From NCBI GenBank assembly GCA_016191245.1, contig JACPOY010000009.1, forward strand, positions 90,488-154,487: DNA of 64,000 bases, in the 5' to 3' direction. The position numbers were made by a program, and so were the translations under genes. The first letter of the stretch is position 1. Every line of letters begins with the position of its first letter. Below the pieces are notes generated by a model. The model saw only the letters and a list, made by a program, of their open reading frames with translations, was not told where the DNA came from and ran no database searches. This DNA comes from Gammaproteobacteria bacterium. Its GTDB lineage: Bacteria > Pseudomonadota > Gammaproteobacteria > Berkiellales > Berkiellaceae. Positions 28,302 to 39,553 of the stretch are shown piece after piece.

Positions 28302-30563
28302 TTATTTCAACAGTGCTAGCACGTTTTGTGGTAATTGATTAGCTTGCGCTAAAATTGCCATACCTGCTTGTTGCAGGATTTGTGCTTTGGTGAGATTTGA
28401 TGTTTCAGCAGCAAAGTCCGCATCTAAAATACGTGAACGTGCAGCTGAAAGGTTCTCAACGTTATTTGCAATGTTAGAAATTGTACTGCTAAAACGGTTT
28501 TGAACCGCACCGAGCTGAGCGCGAACAGTATTGACCTGTGTTAACGCACCGTCAATAATTGAAATGGCCTCGTTTGCACCCGCTTGCGTACTAACGTCAA
28601 TAGAGCTAACGTTGCTCAATGTTGAAGCATTTGCAGAGTTTGCAGCGCCACTGAACAATGAAGTTCCAGTTGAAGCTGAACCTGAAATACTTGAAGTTAC
28701 GTTAAATGTTGATGATGAACTAAATACAATTTCACCACCGACAACTGTGGTATTAAAGTTCCCTCTTTCACCACCAGCATAGAGAGTAACTGATGTGCCT
28801 GAGTTATGGGCAGCATTACCTGTTACGCTAATTGATTGCTCAACAGGAGTAGCCTGAGCACTACCAGTGCCTGACACAGGTGTTATCGCAGGAGCAGCAT
28901 AGCTAACAGCAGCACTATGACTGAAATTTTGGATAACAACATCTTTACCTGTTGCATGGGTTAACACGATTTCTGCGTTACTTGAACCCAACGCAGCAGT
29001 AATACTTGTTGTACCAGCTACGTTATTAATTGCATTTACTAATGCACTTAAATCGCCAGTTGTCACTGTTGCAGAAACAGCAGCACCCGTTGAAACGTTA
29101 TCACCATAGAGCGTCATACCGACGGTACCATTGGCTGACAAGCCAGAGAGCGTCACGGTAGTAGAAGCTGTTGCATTAACGCCTGTAGAGCCAGATACTG
29201 CATTGATAGCTTGAGCAATACTATCTGCAGCTTGACCTGCTGAAATCGAAACAGTGTCAGAACCTGCACTACCAACAATGGTCAATGTTTGAGCGCCAAT
29301 ATTGTTGGCAAGAACATCTGCAGTCACTGTGTTACTGTTTACTAAGTCTCTGATGTTACCTGTACCAACCGCAGTCGTTGTCGCAGCAACAGCTGGGATA
29401 ATCGTCGCGTTACTACCTATAATGCTGTAACCTTCGCTCATACCGATATCAACACGACCACCAAAGGTTGTTGATTGAGCAGCAACTAAGGTTGTCGCAG
29501 CGCCGCCTCGTAAACCAACCATATCGAATACACCGGTACCCGCAGTATTAGCAAATACCATATCTCTACCATCAAGAGCTGTAATGGTAACCGCAGTACC
29601 TGTACTGACAGCATAAATACCAGCTGCTTGGAAACCAGCATTAGCATTAATGGTGGTAGCAATAGTATCAACCGTTGCTGCAGCACCAGCGGCAATTGCG
29701 GTACCATTTAACGTAATATTGGTTGCACCGTTTAATGCAGCCAAGTTATTAACTGTTACTTGGTTAAAGCCACGCGCTTTTACGCCGGTTAAGGCAGATA
29801 AGTTAGTAGCAATTGTGGTAGCAGAATCATTGGCAGCAACGACTACAGTTTGTGTATTGGTTGCACCAGTTGAGGTAATGTTAGTTACGCTCAATGTAGT
29901 GCCTGTGTAACCGTTAGTTGCAGCGTTAACTTGCCCTACAGCAATTTCAGTACCCAAAGCCGCACCACCTGCACCACCTACTGCACCAATATATAATTGG
30001 TTACGAGTAGCACCTTCTAAGCCATTTGCGTTGTTTGTCGCAACAAGATTACTACCAAGGGCTGTTGCTCTGGTATCTTGAATACTCACAGAAATGGTTT
30101 GGTTTGCCATTGAACCTACTTGGAACAATGCGTTTTGCAATTCACCATCCAAAATGCTTAATCCGTTAAATGTGGTGGTGTTAGCAATGCGAGTTAATTC
30201 TTGTTTTAGTTGGTTTACTTCATCCTGAATCGCCGCACGGTCAGATGCCGAGTTTGTTCCGTTTGCAGACTGAATGGATAGTTCACGAACACGTTGTAAA
30301 ATGTTAGTGGTTTCTTGCAACGCACCTTCAGCAACCTGAGCAAGAGAAATAGCGTCATTTGCGTTTCTGGATGCTTGGGTTAAGCCTTGAATTTGCGAAG
30401 TGAATCGCGTACTAATGGCCAAGCCGGCAGCATCATCCTTTGCGCTGTTAATACGTAAACCTGAAGAAAGTCTTTGCAAGGATGTAGCAAGTGCTTCACT
30501 AGATTTATCTAAATTTTTCTGAGCATTTATTGATGAGATATTAGTGTTAACGACTTGTGCCAT
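28302..30563 (-). CDS. fliC: Flagellin FliC, large (753 residues)
   Basis: The N-terminal D0/D1 regions ([58 protein letters not shown]) and C-terminal D1/D0 regions ([40 protein letters not shown]) are canonical. Between about 180 and 610 lies a long Ala/Thr/Gly/Val-rich, surface-exposed region. Part of it (about 225-390, with [11 protein letters not shown]) resembles the domain inserted in FlgE, FlgK and FlgL. At 753 residues it is well above the approximately 300-500 common for flagellins. It is the only flagellin gene in the window. Confidence 0.97.
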   Translation of the reverse strand: MAQVVNTNISSINAQKNLDKSSEALATSLQRLSSGLRINSAKDDAAGLAISTRFTSQIQGLTQASRNANDAISLAQVAEGALQETTNILQRVRELSIQSANGTNSASDRAAIQDEVNQLKQELTRIANTTTFNGLSILDGELQNALFQVGSMANQTISVSIQDTRATALGSNLVATNNANGLEGATRNQLYIGAVGGAGGAALGTEIAVGQVNAATNGYTGTTLSVTNITSTGATNTQTVVVAANDSATTIATNLSALTGVKARGFNQVTVNNLAALNGATNITLNGTAIAAGAAATVDTIATTINANAGFQAAGIYAVSTGTAVTITALDGRDMVFANTAGTGVFDMVGLRGGAATTLVAAQSTTFGGRVDIGMSEGYSIIGSNATIIPAVAATTTAVGTGNIRDLVNSNTVTADVLANNIGAQTLTIVGSAGSDTVSISAGQAADSIAQAINAVSGSTGVNATASTTVTLSGLSANGTVGMTLYGDNVSTGAAVSATVTTGDLSALVNAINNVAGTTSITAALGSSNAEIVLTHATGKDVVIQNFSHSAAVSYAAPAITPVSGTGSAQATPVEQSISVTGNAAHNSGTSVTLYAGGERGNFNTTVVGGEIVFSSSSTFNVTSSISGSASTGTSLFSGAANSANASTLSNVSSIDVSTQAGANEAISIIDGALTQVNTVRAQLGAVQNRFSSTISNIANNVENLSAARSRILDADFAAETSNLTKAQILQQAGMAILAQANQLPQNVLALLK

Positions 30564-30636
30564 AAATTTCTCCTATTACTTAATTATTAGCGGATATACA
30601 TCATATTAATAGTTGTATTTACCGCTCCCAGGATTA

Positions 30637-30663
30637 ATATCGACTAACAAGGTGTTAAGTTTA
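30637..30663 (-). promoter_or_regulatory. Sigma28 (FliA) promoter of fliC
   Basis: The minus strand reads TAAACTTA, an 11-base spacer, then GTCGATAT, against consensus TAAAGTTT-N11-GCCGATAA. Initiation would be about 65 bases upstream of the fliC start. Upstream, a palindrome CAGTATAAATATACTG (30,698-30,713) lies between flgL and this promoter; its role is unclear. Confidence 0.8.
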
Positions 30664-30748
30664 GCGGAAATTATGATAAATAATGCGGGCTTTTTTACAG
30701 TATAAATATACTGACAAGTGTATAAATTTTTTAGACTAGTAATATAGT

Positions 30749-32551
30749 TTATCTTAAAAAATAAAATAAACTTAATGACTGAATTTTGATAAAGCTTTGC
30801 TGAGCGGCTTCTAAAGCGAAAGTAAATTGTGAGAGCTGAGTAATGGCTTGGCTATAATCAAGATCTTCAACCTTGCTCAAGTTTTGCTGAGCAATTAATT
30901 GTAAAGCACTATTAAAACTCATTTGGCTTTCGACAATATTTAATCTTGCACCTACTTTGGCTCTGGTTTGTAATAAAATTCCTTCAGCAAAATCAAGGCT
31001 ATCTAAGCCTACGCCAATTTGGTAGCTTAATTCTTCCGAAGATAAGGCCCCCTTAATACTATTAATAAGGTTATTTAAAGAATTGAAAATATCTTCTGTT
31101 GCAAGTTGTTGTAATTCAATACCAAACACATCACCAGCATTTGGCATGCCCGTAATATTCACTCTCACTCCTGCAAACTCGATATTTTGTCCAGAAGTAA
31201 ATACAACATTGCTAAATCCTGTCAATGGCTGATTAGTAGAATCATCTATTATATTAAACGTTGTGCCACCGGCATTAAAGACGATTGAAAATTTACCCGC
31301 AACATTCGTCACGTTATCAATAATCACGGGCGTTGCAATGACACCTGTGCCAGTATTATTCACGACAGGATACGTACCACGCACAAGACCTGCATATTGA
31401 GGAAATGCCCCTCCTATCATGACATCGTTATGATCACGCAATGTAACAGTCCCGTTTTGTACTTGATCTAAAGGACCTGAGGTCAAATCAAAATTGGCAA
31501 ATGAGGCTGTGGCTGTACCGTTGGTTTGTAATTGAACATTTCTACCATCAGTGGCAGTAAAAATGATTGCCGTACCCGCCCCCCCTGGTTGTGAAGCCGT
31601 CACCCCTGTGAGAGTGGATACAGCATTGACAGAGGTTAACAAGGAGCTTTCGGTTCCAGTTGTATCAATAATCGCCACACCATTAATGCTAAATTGATTT
31701 CCTGCTAAAGTATTAGGCGTATAAATGCCCATATTAACTGACGTTGGGTTAGCAATGGCCTCTACACCATGTAACGCAAATTGGCTATTGATAGCAAAAG
31801 CTATTGCAATGGCACTGGCCATACTATCTGTGGTTGAGATATTGTCACTCACCGCAGCAGGAATACTTACATTGTTAATGGATAAATCATTTGTGCCCAA
31901 AGGAATCAATGATCCTGAATTCACCAGGGCACCAGCTGTACCCACAAGGGAAACATAACCATTAAAAGCATTCGCCACCACGCGATCTGAGGGAACATTG
32001 AAAAATATTTCCTTGCCAGAATCTGATACTGGCACTAGCGTACTTTCACCTAGCATGATAGAACGCTGACCATTATCACCTGCATAAATATAATTACCCA
32101 CACTATCTGTTAAAACGGGCTGTTGATTTTGGTTAAAGCCGGAAAAAATATAATCCCCACTTGCTGCGCGCGTATTTGCTAAGCTTTGAAGCTCTAATAA
32201 TCTTTCACTCATTTCAGTTGCGATAGCATCTCTATCACCTGGACTTAAACTGCCATTACCTGCAGAAATAGCTAATTCTTTTAATCGGTGATATATATTT
32301 GTAATCGAGCTTAAAATAGAATCTTCATATTCCAAGTCACTATCTGCTGTTTGAACATTTTTGAGAAACTGATCAATCTTAGTTATCTCATAACGATAAC
32401 TTAAAGTCTTCATTGCACCAATAGGATCTTCAGCAGGTGATAATATTTTTTTGCCAGAAGCGATTTTAGCTTGTGTATTATTAATTAAGGTTTGTTGTTG
32501 CGTAAAAATATCAATTGAGCGCTGAAAAAAATCTAATGTTGATACTCGCAT
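30749..32551 (-). CDS. flgL: Hook-filament junction protein FlgL (HAP3) with inserted domain
   Basis: The 600-residue protein keeps the flagellin-like N-terminus (MRVSTLDFFQRSIDIFTQQQ, SGKKILSPAEDPIGAMKTL) and C-terminus (QAITQLSQFTFALEAAQQSF). FlgL is normally about 300-450 residues. The extra length includes a block at 222-392 (DLSINNVSIP, SASAI-like ISTTDSMASAIAIAFAIN, TGVTASQPGGAGTAIIFTAT, DGRNVQLQ) that is homologous to blocks in FlgK and FlgE. It starts 2 bases after flgK. Confidence 0.95.
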   Translation of the reverse strand: MRVSTLDFFQRSIDIFTQQQTLINNTQAKIASGKKILSPAEDPIGAMKTLSYRYEITKIDQFLKNVQTADSDLEYEDSILSSITNIYHRLKELAISAGNGSLSPGDRDAIATEMSERLLELQSLANTRAASGDYIFSGFNQNQQPVLTDSVGNYIYAGDNGQRSIMLGESTLVPVSDSGKEIFFNVPSDRVVANAFNGYVSLVGTAGALVNSGSLIPLGTNDLSINNVSIPAAVSDNISTTDSMASAIAIAFAINSQFALHGVEAIANPTSVNMGIYTPNTLAGNQFSINGVAIIDTTGTESSLLTSVNAVSTLTGVTASQPGGAGTAIIFTATDGRNVQLQTNGTATASFANFDLTSGPLDQVQNGTVTLRDHNDVMIGGAFPQYAGLVRGTYPVVNNTGTGVIATPVIIDNVTNVAGKFSIVFNAGGTTFNIIDDSTNQPLTGFSNVVFTSGQNIEFAGVRVNITGMPNAGDVFGIELQQLATEDIFNSLNNLINSIKGALSSEELSYQIGVGLDSLDFAEGILLQTRAKVGARLNIVESQMSFNSALQLIAQQNLSKVEDLDYSQAITQLSQFTFALEAAQQSFIKIQSLSLFYFLR

Positions 32552-32553
32552 GA

Positions 32554-35226
32554 TTAACCACCAATTGCTTTTAATATTGAATCAAAAACGCCCCTTGCAA
32601 TAACAATTATCTGAGCTGTCGCCTGATATGCTTGCTCAAATTTAAGTAAATTTGCAGCTTCTTCGTCAATATTTACACCTGAGATCTCATTTCTTCTTGC
32701 CTCAATGGCATGCAAAATTCCCGCTCTTGAATCCATATTTATTTGTGCTTGCGAGGCCTGACCACCCATGGAGCCCACAAATTGAGAATACGCATCTTGA
32801 AATGTCGCTGATTTATTCACCATCGATTTTGAAAATTGCAAATTCGTGATTAATAAACCATTTCGATTATCACCAGTTGCATCTTCATTAAATCCTATTG
32901 TAAATACATCTCCGATTTGGGCGACACCATTAATAGAAATTCTGTAACCAGGATCATAAATATACGTAGGATTTGGACCAGGCAATGTTTTATCCACCAC
33001 TCCTGAAATAGGGAAAATATTATTTTTCCTATTAGTAGGATTATATTGTTGAATTGGACCTAATTGATTGCCCGGAATACCTTGACTAATATCGTAGACA
33101 ACGTATTGGGTAGGAGAAATAAACTCAATTCTAATGGGAGGCGTTAATTCACCCGCTTTGCTAAAGGCATTTCCTAATACTGTCGAACTGCCAAGGGGAA
33201 CCCCGGAGGTATCTGTAATTTCCATGACAGTAATTTGTGCAGAGCCTTTATTTGAAAGTGATGCATCAACTTTTACAGGTAATCCCATAGCTAGCGTTAA
33301 TGGATCAGATAGCTCAAATCTAAAATCACGTGCGCCTGTTCTTGTCGGCTGAATAAAAAATGAATCACCCGCAACAAATGTGCCAGATTCAATATTCAAC
33401 GTAAAACCATCGACTGAAAAGTTAGGACTAGCCGATTGCGCAACCAAGGTATAATCAGGAACTCTTCTTAAGGTGTATAATGCACCATCATATGATAATT
33501 GATAATCATATGTGGTTAAACTTGTATAAATTGTAGGAAAACTACCGGCTGTAAACCCTTCTGAGCTTGGGCTTATGCCGCCAATAACAATGGAACTTGG
33601 TTGTTGAGAAACCAATTTAATACTTGCTTTTATCACTTTATCCAAAGCCGGGCCTGCATTCATATCAAAATACGTAAAGCTAGATGCAGCGCTATTGACC
33701 GTTTTTGTTAATTGGATATTTCGTCCATCACTGGCCACTAAGGTAATATTCATATTACCATCACCAACAGCGGTTACCCCTGTTAGTGAAGAGACAGCAT
33801 TAATATCTTGCAAAATGATAGTCTCATTAATACCTGTGGAAATAATATCAACGCCATTAATCCTTAAATTTCCTGCTGCTAATGCACCAGGTGTAAATGT
33901 GCCTAAATAGGCTACCGTTGATTGTGGAATGGCTGTCACTAAATGCGAGGTAGATTGAGAATTAATTGCTTTGGATATTGCAATTGCGCTAGATAACGCA
34001 TCCGATGTCGAGACAGTATCATCACTTGCAATGGTTGGTCGGATAGTAAAGCCATTAATATTTAATATACCCACCCCAAGTGGAGGCAATGTTCCTGCAT
34101 CGACAATATTAGAAGCTGATGAATAGACTGTTGAAATATCAGGTTCTGGATTAATCGGATTGATACTCACACCAATAACAGCGTTACCGGAATTATTTCT
34201 ATTTTGTATTGCTCTACCTGTTCTTGCCGTATAGTCATTAGGATCATTGAACATATTTGTTCCTAAATTCCCATTGAGATCTATACCTTGAGTATGTTGC
34301 TCATTAAAGGTCATCGCTATTGATATCGCGATACGACCAATAGCATTTAATGCTTGAGGAATGATTGTATCGCGAACACTGATTAATCCACCGATATCAC
34401 CCCCACTAAAACTATTGGTAATATCCTGACTAAAGGAACCATTGCTGATAACAATATCGGTTTTGATTGCATCTAATGGATTAGGTTTGGTAGACAAATT
34501 TGTTACATGCTCACCAATAACCAAGCTTTGACCATTGCCAATAAAAATATTTAAGGCACCATTATCTTGAGCTGAGGTAGATATTCCAACATATTTTGAT
34601 AACGTTAGGAGGAGATCTTCACGTTGATCGAGCAAATCATTTGGTGCTGCGGCAAAATTGGTAATACCCAAATTCTGAATTCTAAAATTAATATCCGCAA
34701 TTTGATGTGCTAGGTTGTTAATAGTGGTTACATCTTCAACAATTTGCGCATTCGTAACTGCAAATTGATTCGTGATTAAAGTATTTAATTCATTAAGACG
34801 ATTTTCTAATATTTCATTTTGTGTCAGAAATATTTGACGCCCAGGAATCGAACCTGGATCATTGGTGACTTCCTGCAATGAGTTAAAGATATTATTCAAT
34901 CCATCTGTAATACCTAATGAAGGATCAGCTAAGATCAAATCAATTTGTTTAATAACATCATTATATGATTGTGATTCACTTAGATTGGATTGTTGAAGCC
35001 GTAATGATTGCACAACAAAGTCATTGACGATTCTTTCTGTGCCTGTGACATGCACCCCAGAGCCAGAGTAAAAATTGCCCATTCGCGTAGAGGGCAATGT
35101 ATCTAATATAGTCACTTGGCGATTATACCCGGGGGTGCTCGCATTCGCTATATTATTAGCGATGGTATCTAATGACTTCTGGGCCGCTAATAGCCCGGAA
35201 GTACCAATAGTCAGTAACTCACCCAT
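32554..35226 (-). CDS. flgK: Hook-filament junction protein FlgK (HAP1) with inserted domain
   Basis: The 890-residue protein has typical ends: TIGTSGLLAAQKSLDTIANN with ANASTPGYNRQ, and GVNIDEEAANLLKFEQAYQA. Typical FlgK is about 450-680 residues. The excess includes residues 386-564 (LGVGILNINGFTI, SDALSSAIAISKAINSQS, SSLTGVTAVGDGNMNITLVA, SDGRNIQLTK), homologous to the FlgL and FlgE blocks. It sits between flgJ and flgL in the flgB-to-L run. Confidence 0.95.
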   Translation of the reverse strand: MGELLTIGTSGLLAAQKSLDTIANNIANASTPGYNRQVTILDTLPSTRMGNFYSGSGVHVTGTERIVNDFVVQSLRLQQSNLSESQSYNDVIKQIDLILADPSLGITDGLNNIFNSLQEVTNDPGSIPGRQIFLTQNEILENRLNELNTLITNQFAVTNAQIVEDVTTINNLAHQIADINFRIQNLGITNFAAAPNDLLDQREDLLLTLSKYVGISTSAQDNGALNIFIGNGQSLVIGEHVTNLSTKPNPLDAIKTDIVISNGSFSQDITNSFSGGDIGGLISVRDTIIPQALNAIGRIAISIAMTFNEQHTQGIDLNGNLGTNMFNDPNDYTARTGRAIQNRNNSGNAVIGVSINPINPEPDISTVYSSASNIVDAGTLPPLGVGILNINGFTIRPTIASDDTVSTSDALSSAIAISKAINSQSTSHLVTAIPQSTVAYLGTFTPGALAAGNLRINGVDIISTGINETIILQDINAVSSLTGVTAVGDGNMNITLVASDGRNIQLTKTVNSAASSFTYFDMNAGPALDKVIKASIKLVSQQPSSIVIGGISPSSEGFTAGSFPTIYTSLTTYDYQLSYDGALYTLRRVPDYTLVAQSASPNFSVDGFTLNIESGTFVAGDSFFIQPTRTGARDFRFELSDPLTLAMGLPVKVDASLSNKGSAQITVMEITDTSGVPLGSSTVLGNAFSKAGELTPPIRIEFISPTQYVVYDISQGIPGNQLGPIQQYNPTNRKNNIFPISGVVDKTLPGPNPTYIYDPGYRISINGVAQIGDVFTIGFNEDATGDNRNGLLITNLQFSKSMVNKSATFQDAYSQFVGSMGGQASQAQINMDSRAGILHAIEARRNEISGVNIDEEAANLLKFEQAYQATAQIIVIARGVFDSILKAIGG

Positions 35227-35233
35227 TAGTACA

Positions 35234-36160
35234 CTACCTTATGAATCTTTCATAGATGGATAAAACTTTTTCTACATAGTTAGGATCGGTTGCATAACCT
35301 GCTTGATGGAGCTCGGTTAAAAAGGATTTTGGATTATTCACATTTTCTAAGGCTTTTTCATAACGCTTCGATTTCACTAACAGAATAAAATCTTCAAAGC
35401 TTTCTCTATAGGATGGATAGGCTTTAAAGGTAGCATTTTCAACATGAGCTTCGGTGTTGTTATATTCCAAGGTTTTCGCCAACACTCTCTCTCCATCCCA
35501 TTTAGCTAATGCTTTCACGCCAAAGAGATTGTGTGAGCTATTACCGTCTTCATGTTGAATAATATGCTTGCCCCAACCTGTTTCCAATGCCGATTGGGCC
35601 AGTAAGAGTTTAGGATCAATACCAATGACTTCTGCTGCTTTTTGAGCAAATGGAAGCAAAGTTTCAATAAACTCAACGGCGCTTTCAATTCTTTTTGAAT
35701 GTTGTGTTTTTTCTTCAGTTTCAATTTTTGTGTTAAACAGATTTTGAATTACTGGTGGCAAAACCACCATTTCAGCACTAGTTGATACCATATGATGATT
35801 CTCATCATAGGTTTTTGACAATCTAGATTGATCTATTTCAACATGAGTTGAATCTTTAGGTTTGAGTTGCTTTACAATAACATCAGCCAAACCAATACCA
35901 CCTGCTTTGGATAAAGACAGTGCCATTTGTTGGTTTAACATACTTTGATAAAAATCTTCTTGATCTCTGTCAAACAGTTCTGACTTCATTGAGCTATTGG
36001 CATCATGCATTGATTTTAAAACCAATTCTAAAAATACAGACTCAAGTTGTTGGGCCACCACTTTGAGTGTTTCATCATTTTCACCTTCTTTTTTGCCTTT
36101 GAGCCCTGAAAGCGCTGACAAATCAAAGTAGTTGAATGTATTTGTAAAACTTGTTTCCAT
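35234..36160 (-). CDS. flgJ: Flagellar rod cap/peptidoglycan hydrolase FlgJ
   Basis: A 308-residue two-domain protein. The N-terminal rod-binding region (VAQQLESVFLELVLKSMHDA, FYQSMLNQQMALSLSKAGGI) caps the growing rod. The C-terminal glucosaminidase domain (KLLLAQSALETGWGKHI with the catalytic Glu, then NLFGVKALAKWDG) opens the wall. This bifunctional form is typical of gammaproteobacteria. Confidence 0.96.
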   Translation of the reverse strand: METSFTNTFNYFDLSALSGLKGKKEGENDETLKVVAQQLESVFLELVLKSMHDANSSMKSELFDRDQEDFYQSMLNQQMALSLSKAGGIGLADVIVKQLKPKDSTHVEIDQSRLSKTYDENHHMVSTSAEMVVLPPVIQNLFNTKIETEEKTQHSKRIESAVEFIETLLPFAQKAAEVIGIDPKLLLAQSALETGWGKHIIQHEDGNSSHNLFGVKALAKWDGERVLAKTLEYNNTEAHVENATFKAYPSYRESFEDFILLVKSKRYEKALENVNNPKSFLTELHQAGYATDPNYVEKVLSIYERFIR

Positions 36161-36167
36161 TGTTAAC

Positions 36168-37256
36168 CTATATGATTTCCAAATCTGCGTTCAATGCACC
36201 CGCTTGCTTTAAAGCTTCCAATATTGCCATTAAATCACCAGGAGCTGTCCCTACTTTATTCACCGCATTCACTATTGCTTCCAATGACACTGCTTTTAAC
36301 AAGAACATTCTGCCTTCGGTTTGACTCACCGACACATCTGATTTTGGCGTGATAGTCGTGACACCATTTGATAAAGGTTGCGGTTGTGAAACTTGTTCTC
36401 GTTCAGTTACTGTCACGATGAGATTACCATGAGCGATAGCGGCAGGCCCAACGGTAACATGTTTGCCAATCACTATCGTACCAGTTCTTGAGTTAACGAC
36501 AATACGTGCCCTATTTTCACCTGGTGTAAATTCTATATTTTCAATAGCGGAAACAAGCGTCACTTTATCATTGACATTAAGTGGCATATGAACTTTCACC
36601 GATGTCGAATCGATAGTGCTTGCTACCCCTGGTCCAATGGCGGTATTAATGGCTTCAGCCATTCTTCTTGCAGTCGTAAAATCAGAGCGATGTAAATTTA
36701 AAATCATCATATCGCTTTGACTAAACGGCGTAGGAACGCCTCTTTCAACAATGGCACCATTTGGGATCCGCCCGACAACGGGTAAATTCACGGTAATTTT
36801 CGAGCCATCAGCACCTTCAGCTGATAAACCACCGACTATTAAATCCCCTTGCGCCACAGCATATACGTTACCATCGGCACCTTTTAAGGGTGCTAATAAG
36901 AGAGAACCGCCACGCAAACTTTTGGCATTACCAAGTGAAGAAACCGTGATATCTATTCTTTGACCAGGTTTGGCAAAAGCGGGTAAATCTGCGTGTAAGG
37001 CAACTGCTGCCACATTCTTGATATTAGGAACAATATTAGCCGGAATGGTCACGCCTAAATTATTCAACATACTTCTGAAAGATTGTTTCGTGAAGGCTTC
37101 GGTATCACCTGTGCCGTCTAAACCAACAACTAAGCCATAGCCCACGAGTTGGTTAGAGCGAATACCTTGAATAGCAACTAGATCTTTAATTCTTTCTGCC
37201 ATGCAAGGTAGGCAAAATGTACATATTAAGATAAATAATATTAATTTTTTCATCAT
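36168..37256 (-). CDS. flgI: Flagellar P-ring protein FlgI
   Basis: The 362-residue precursor has a signal peptide (MKKLILFILICTFCLPCMAE) and strong FlgI motifs (IQGIRSNQLVGYGLVVGLDG, GTGDTEAFTKQSFRSMLNNL, LMAILEALKQAGALNADLEI). It builds the periplasmic P ring with help from FlgA, which is encoded further right. Confidence 0.97.
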   Translation of the reverse strand: MMKKLILFILICTFCLPCMAERIKDLVAIQGIRSNQLVGYGLVVGLDGTGDTEAFTKQSFRSMLNNLGVTIPANIVPNIKNVAAVALHADLPAFAKPGQRIDITVSSLGNAKSLRGGSLLLAPLKGADGNVYAVAQGDLIVGGLSAEGADGSKITVNLPVVGRIPNGAIVERGVPTPFSQSDMMILNLHRSDFTTARRMAEAINTAIGPGVASTIDSTSVKVHMPLNVNDKVTLVSAIENIEFTPGENRARIVVNSRTGTIVIGKHVTVGPAAIAHGNLIVTVTEREQVSQPQPLSNGVTTITPKSDVSVSQTEGRMFLLKAVSLEAIVNAVNKVGTAPGDLMAILEALKQAGALNADLEII

Positions 37257-37262
37257 TTTCTC

Positions 37263-37982
37263 TTAAATTGGCCACCATGGGCTAGTTAAGAATTTCATCA
37301 ACCAACCTGGTTTGCTGGCATTAGCAAAAGCGCCCGTTCCTGAATAACTAATTCTGGCATCAGCAATTCTGTTGGAATCAATGGTATTATCTGAGTTCAC
37401 ATCTTCTTGTCTGATGATGCCGGATACGCGCACAAATTCATCACCATCATTGATATTTATCCATTTTTCACCTCTGACATACATATTGCCATTAGGGTAA
37501 ATTTTGGTGACAACCACAGAAATTTTACCAATCAATTGATTTTTTTGGGTACCACTTGCAGTACCTGTCAGTTTTGTATCGCCATTGATGTTCACCCCAA
37601 AACCGAGGTTATCTGTTGTTTGTAATGGAATAGGCAATTGTTTAGGTGCATCCCATTTTGCCACCGTGCCAAATAAGGATGGCTCAGGCAGCGTTTCTTG
37701 TGATTTCTTTTCATATTGGCTATTGGCTGTCTTGGTCGCATTGGTAACTTCTGACAATAAAACTGTAATAACGTCGCCAACATGACGGGCTTTAATATCA
37801 TCATAAAGCGATAAACCTTCTTTTTGATAATAAATAGAACCCATATCTGGCGTTTGTACACTCTGTATATCTGGCATAACAGGGGCAAAATTAGGATCAT
37901 CTGGACCCGTAATGTGGTTCATACAGCCTGTTAGTATCAAACTAATAAGCGCGGCACACATCCAGATAATATTTTTAATCAT
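37263..37982 (-). CDS. flgH: Flagellar L-ring lipoprotein FlgH
   Basis: The 239-residue lipoprotein has signal peptide and lipobox LILTGC (Cys20). It carries the FlgH motifs DIKARHVGDVITVLLSE, GNMYVRGEKWININDGDEFV and RVSGIIRQEDVNSDNTI. It forms the outer-membrane L ring. Confidence 0.97.
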   Translation of the reverse strand: MIKNIIWMCAALISLILTGCMNHITGPDDPNFAPVMPDIQSVQTPDMGSIYYQKEGLSLYDDIKARHVGDVITVLLSEVTNATKTANSQYEKKSQETLPEPSLFGTVAKWDAPKQLPIPLQTTDNLGFGVNINGDTKLTGTASGTQKNQLIGKISVVVTKIYPNGNMYVRGEKWININDGDEFVRVSGIIRQEDVNSDNTIDSNRIADARISYSGTGAFANASKPGWLMKFLTSPWWPI

Positions 37983-37990
37983 GATGTCCT

Positions 37991-38776
37991 CTAGAGCGTT
38001 TGTGATATATATTGCAACATTCCATCAACGGTCTCAATTGCTTTTGCATTCATTTCGTACGCTCTTTGCGTTTCAATTAATTTTACCAATTCTTCTACCA
38101 CGTTAACGTTACTGGTTTCTAATGATCCTTGATAGATATTGCCTAAGCCATTTAATCCTGGTGTGCCACTGGTTGGTGAACCACTTGATGCTGTTTCTAT
38201 ATACTGATTTTCGCCTATTGGCTGCAAACCTGTCGGATTAATAAACTGCGTTAACTGAATACTCCCAATTTGGCTGGGATTGGTATTACCTGATACCAAT
38301 GCAGAAACTGTGCCATCAGTACCTACGGTTATACTCAGTGTATTTGCTGGTACCGTGATGGTTGGCTGCAACAAATACCCATTTGAAGTCACCACTTGAC
38401 CTTGATTATTTAACTGAAAAGTACCATCTCTGGTATAGGCTGTTGAGTTATCTGGACGCAGGATTTGAAAAAAGCCCGCCCCATTGACAGCTAAATCCAA
38501 TGGATTTTGTGTTTGAATTAATGAACCTTGCGAATGAATTTTTTCAGTTGCAACGGTTCTTACCCCAGTTCCTAACATCAAACCCGAAGGTAATTCAGTT
38601 TGTTGCGAAGATTGCGCACCAGGTTGTCTGATATTCTGATAAAATAAATCTTCAAATATCGGACGCCCCTTTTTAAACCCGGTAGTACTGACGTTGGCCA
38701 AGTTATTTGATATGACATTGACATCAGTATTTTGTGCATCTAATCCGGTGACGCTGACATAGAGTGCTGGATGCAT
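37991..38776 (-). CDS. flgG: Distal rod protein FlgG
   Basis: A 261-residue axial protein with the FlgG signatures [37 protein letters not shown] and the C-terminal [20 protein letters not shown]. The length and sequence are standard. It starts after flgF with an 18-base gap. Confidence 0.97.
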   Translation of the reverse strand: MHPALYVSVTGLDAQNTDVNVISNNLANVSTTGFKKGRPIFEDLFYQNIRQPGAQSSQQTELPSGLMLGTGVRTVATEKIHSQGSLIQTQNPLDLAVNGAGFFQILRPDNSTAYTRDGTFQLNNQGQVVTSNGYLLQPTITVPANTLSITVGTDGTVSALVSGNTNPSQIGSIQLTQFINPTGLQPIGENQYIETASSGSPTSGTPGLNGLGNIYQGSLETSNVNVVEELVKLIETQRAYEMNAKAIETVDGMLQYISQTL

Positions 38777-38794
38777 AAATAATATCCTTATTCT

Positions 38795-39529
38795 TTACGC
38801 TATAGAAAGCAAAGTCGCATTTGCTTGATCGTTTTCTTTCGCAAAATTCACTAATTTTAGATGTAATTCAAATTGTCTTGCCAATGAAATCATACTGGTA
38901 ATAGCATCGACAGCATTTACATTACTGCCTTCTAGAAAACCGCCAACAAGTCTTACATTACTATCTGGTTCTGCTTCTTCGGCAGTAGAAGAACGAATTA
39001 ATCCATCATGGCCTTTATAGAGTGTGTTTGGCTCTGGATTCACCAGTTTGACTCTATCTAAAATAACGGGGGTTGTACCACCGATAGGTATAATAGAGAT
39101 GGTGCCATCGCCGGCGATATCAAATTTTTCATAAGGGGGGACAGTGATAAGCCCCCCTGTGCCTAAAATGGGTAACTTACCGCCGACACTCAAAGTCCCA
39201 TCTTGGTTTATTTGTAGACCGCCATTGCGGGTATAAGCTTCTGTCCCCGCTTGTGTTTGCACCACAAACCAACCTTCCCCTTTAATGGTAATATCTAGTT
39301 CTCTGCCGGTGGGATAAATATCCCCGGTTGAAAAGTCAACAGCTGCGTCCTCTGACATGACAAAAGCCTTTGAAGCAAAGCCTTCACCTTCATATTCTCT
39401 GGCCTGCATTTGTACAAGATCCGCTCTAAAACCTTGAGTTTTAATATTTGCCAAATTATTAGCATGCACATTTTGCGCGTTTAGCATCTGCTCTGCGCCG
39501 GAACTTGCTATATATACCATGCCATCCAT
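38795..39529 (-). CDS. flgF: Proximal rod protein FlgF
   Basis: A 244-residue rod protein with MLNAQNVHANNLANIKTQGF near the N-terminus, DITIKGEGWFVVQTQAGTEA in the middle and GSNVNAVDAITSMISLARQF near the C-terminus, diagnostic for FlgF rather than FlgG. It lies between flgE and flgG. Confidence 0.95.
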   Translation of the reverse strand: MDGMVYIASSGAEQMLNAQNVHANNLANIKTQGFRADLVQMQAREYEGEGFASKAFVMSEDAAVDFSTGDIYPTGRELDITIKGEGWFVVQTQAGTEAYTRNGGLQINQDGTLSVGGKLPILGTGGLITVPPYEKFDIAGDGTISIIPIGGTTPVILDRVKLVNPEPNTLYKGHDGLIRSSTAEEAEPDSNVRLVGGFLEGSNVNAVDAITSMISLARQFELHLKLVNFAKENDQANATLLSIA

Positions 39530-39553
39530 AGTTTAACTCTTCCTTTTTAAAGC

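Noticed and set aside
28531..29910. Plus-strand frames inside fliC (for example 28,531-28,782 and 29,650-29,910)
   Set aside because: These mirror the Ala/Thr/Val-rich coding sequence of fliC on the opposite strand and have no ribosome site or family motif.
34800..34880. tRNA-like string in flgK (CGCCCAGGAATCGAACCTGGATCATTGG)
   Set aside because: It resembles the 3' half of a tRNA T-arm on the complement but has no acceptor or anticodon stem around it and lies in well-conserved flgK coding sequence.
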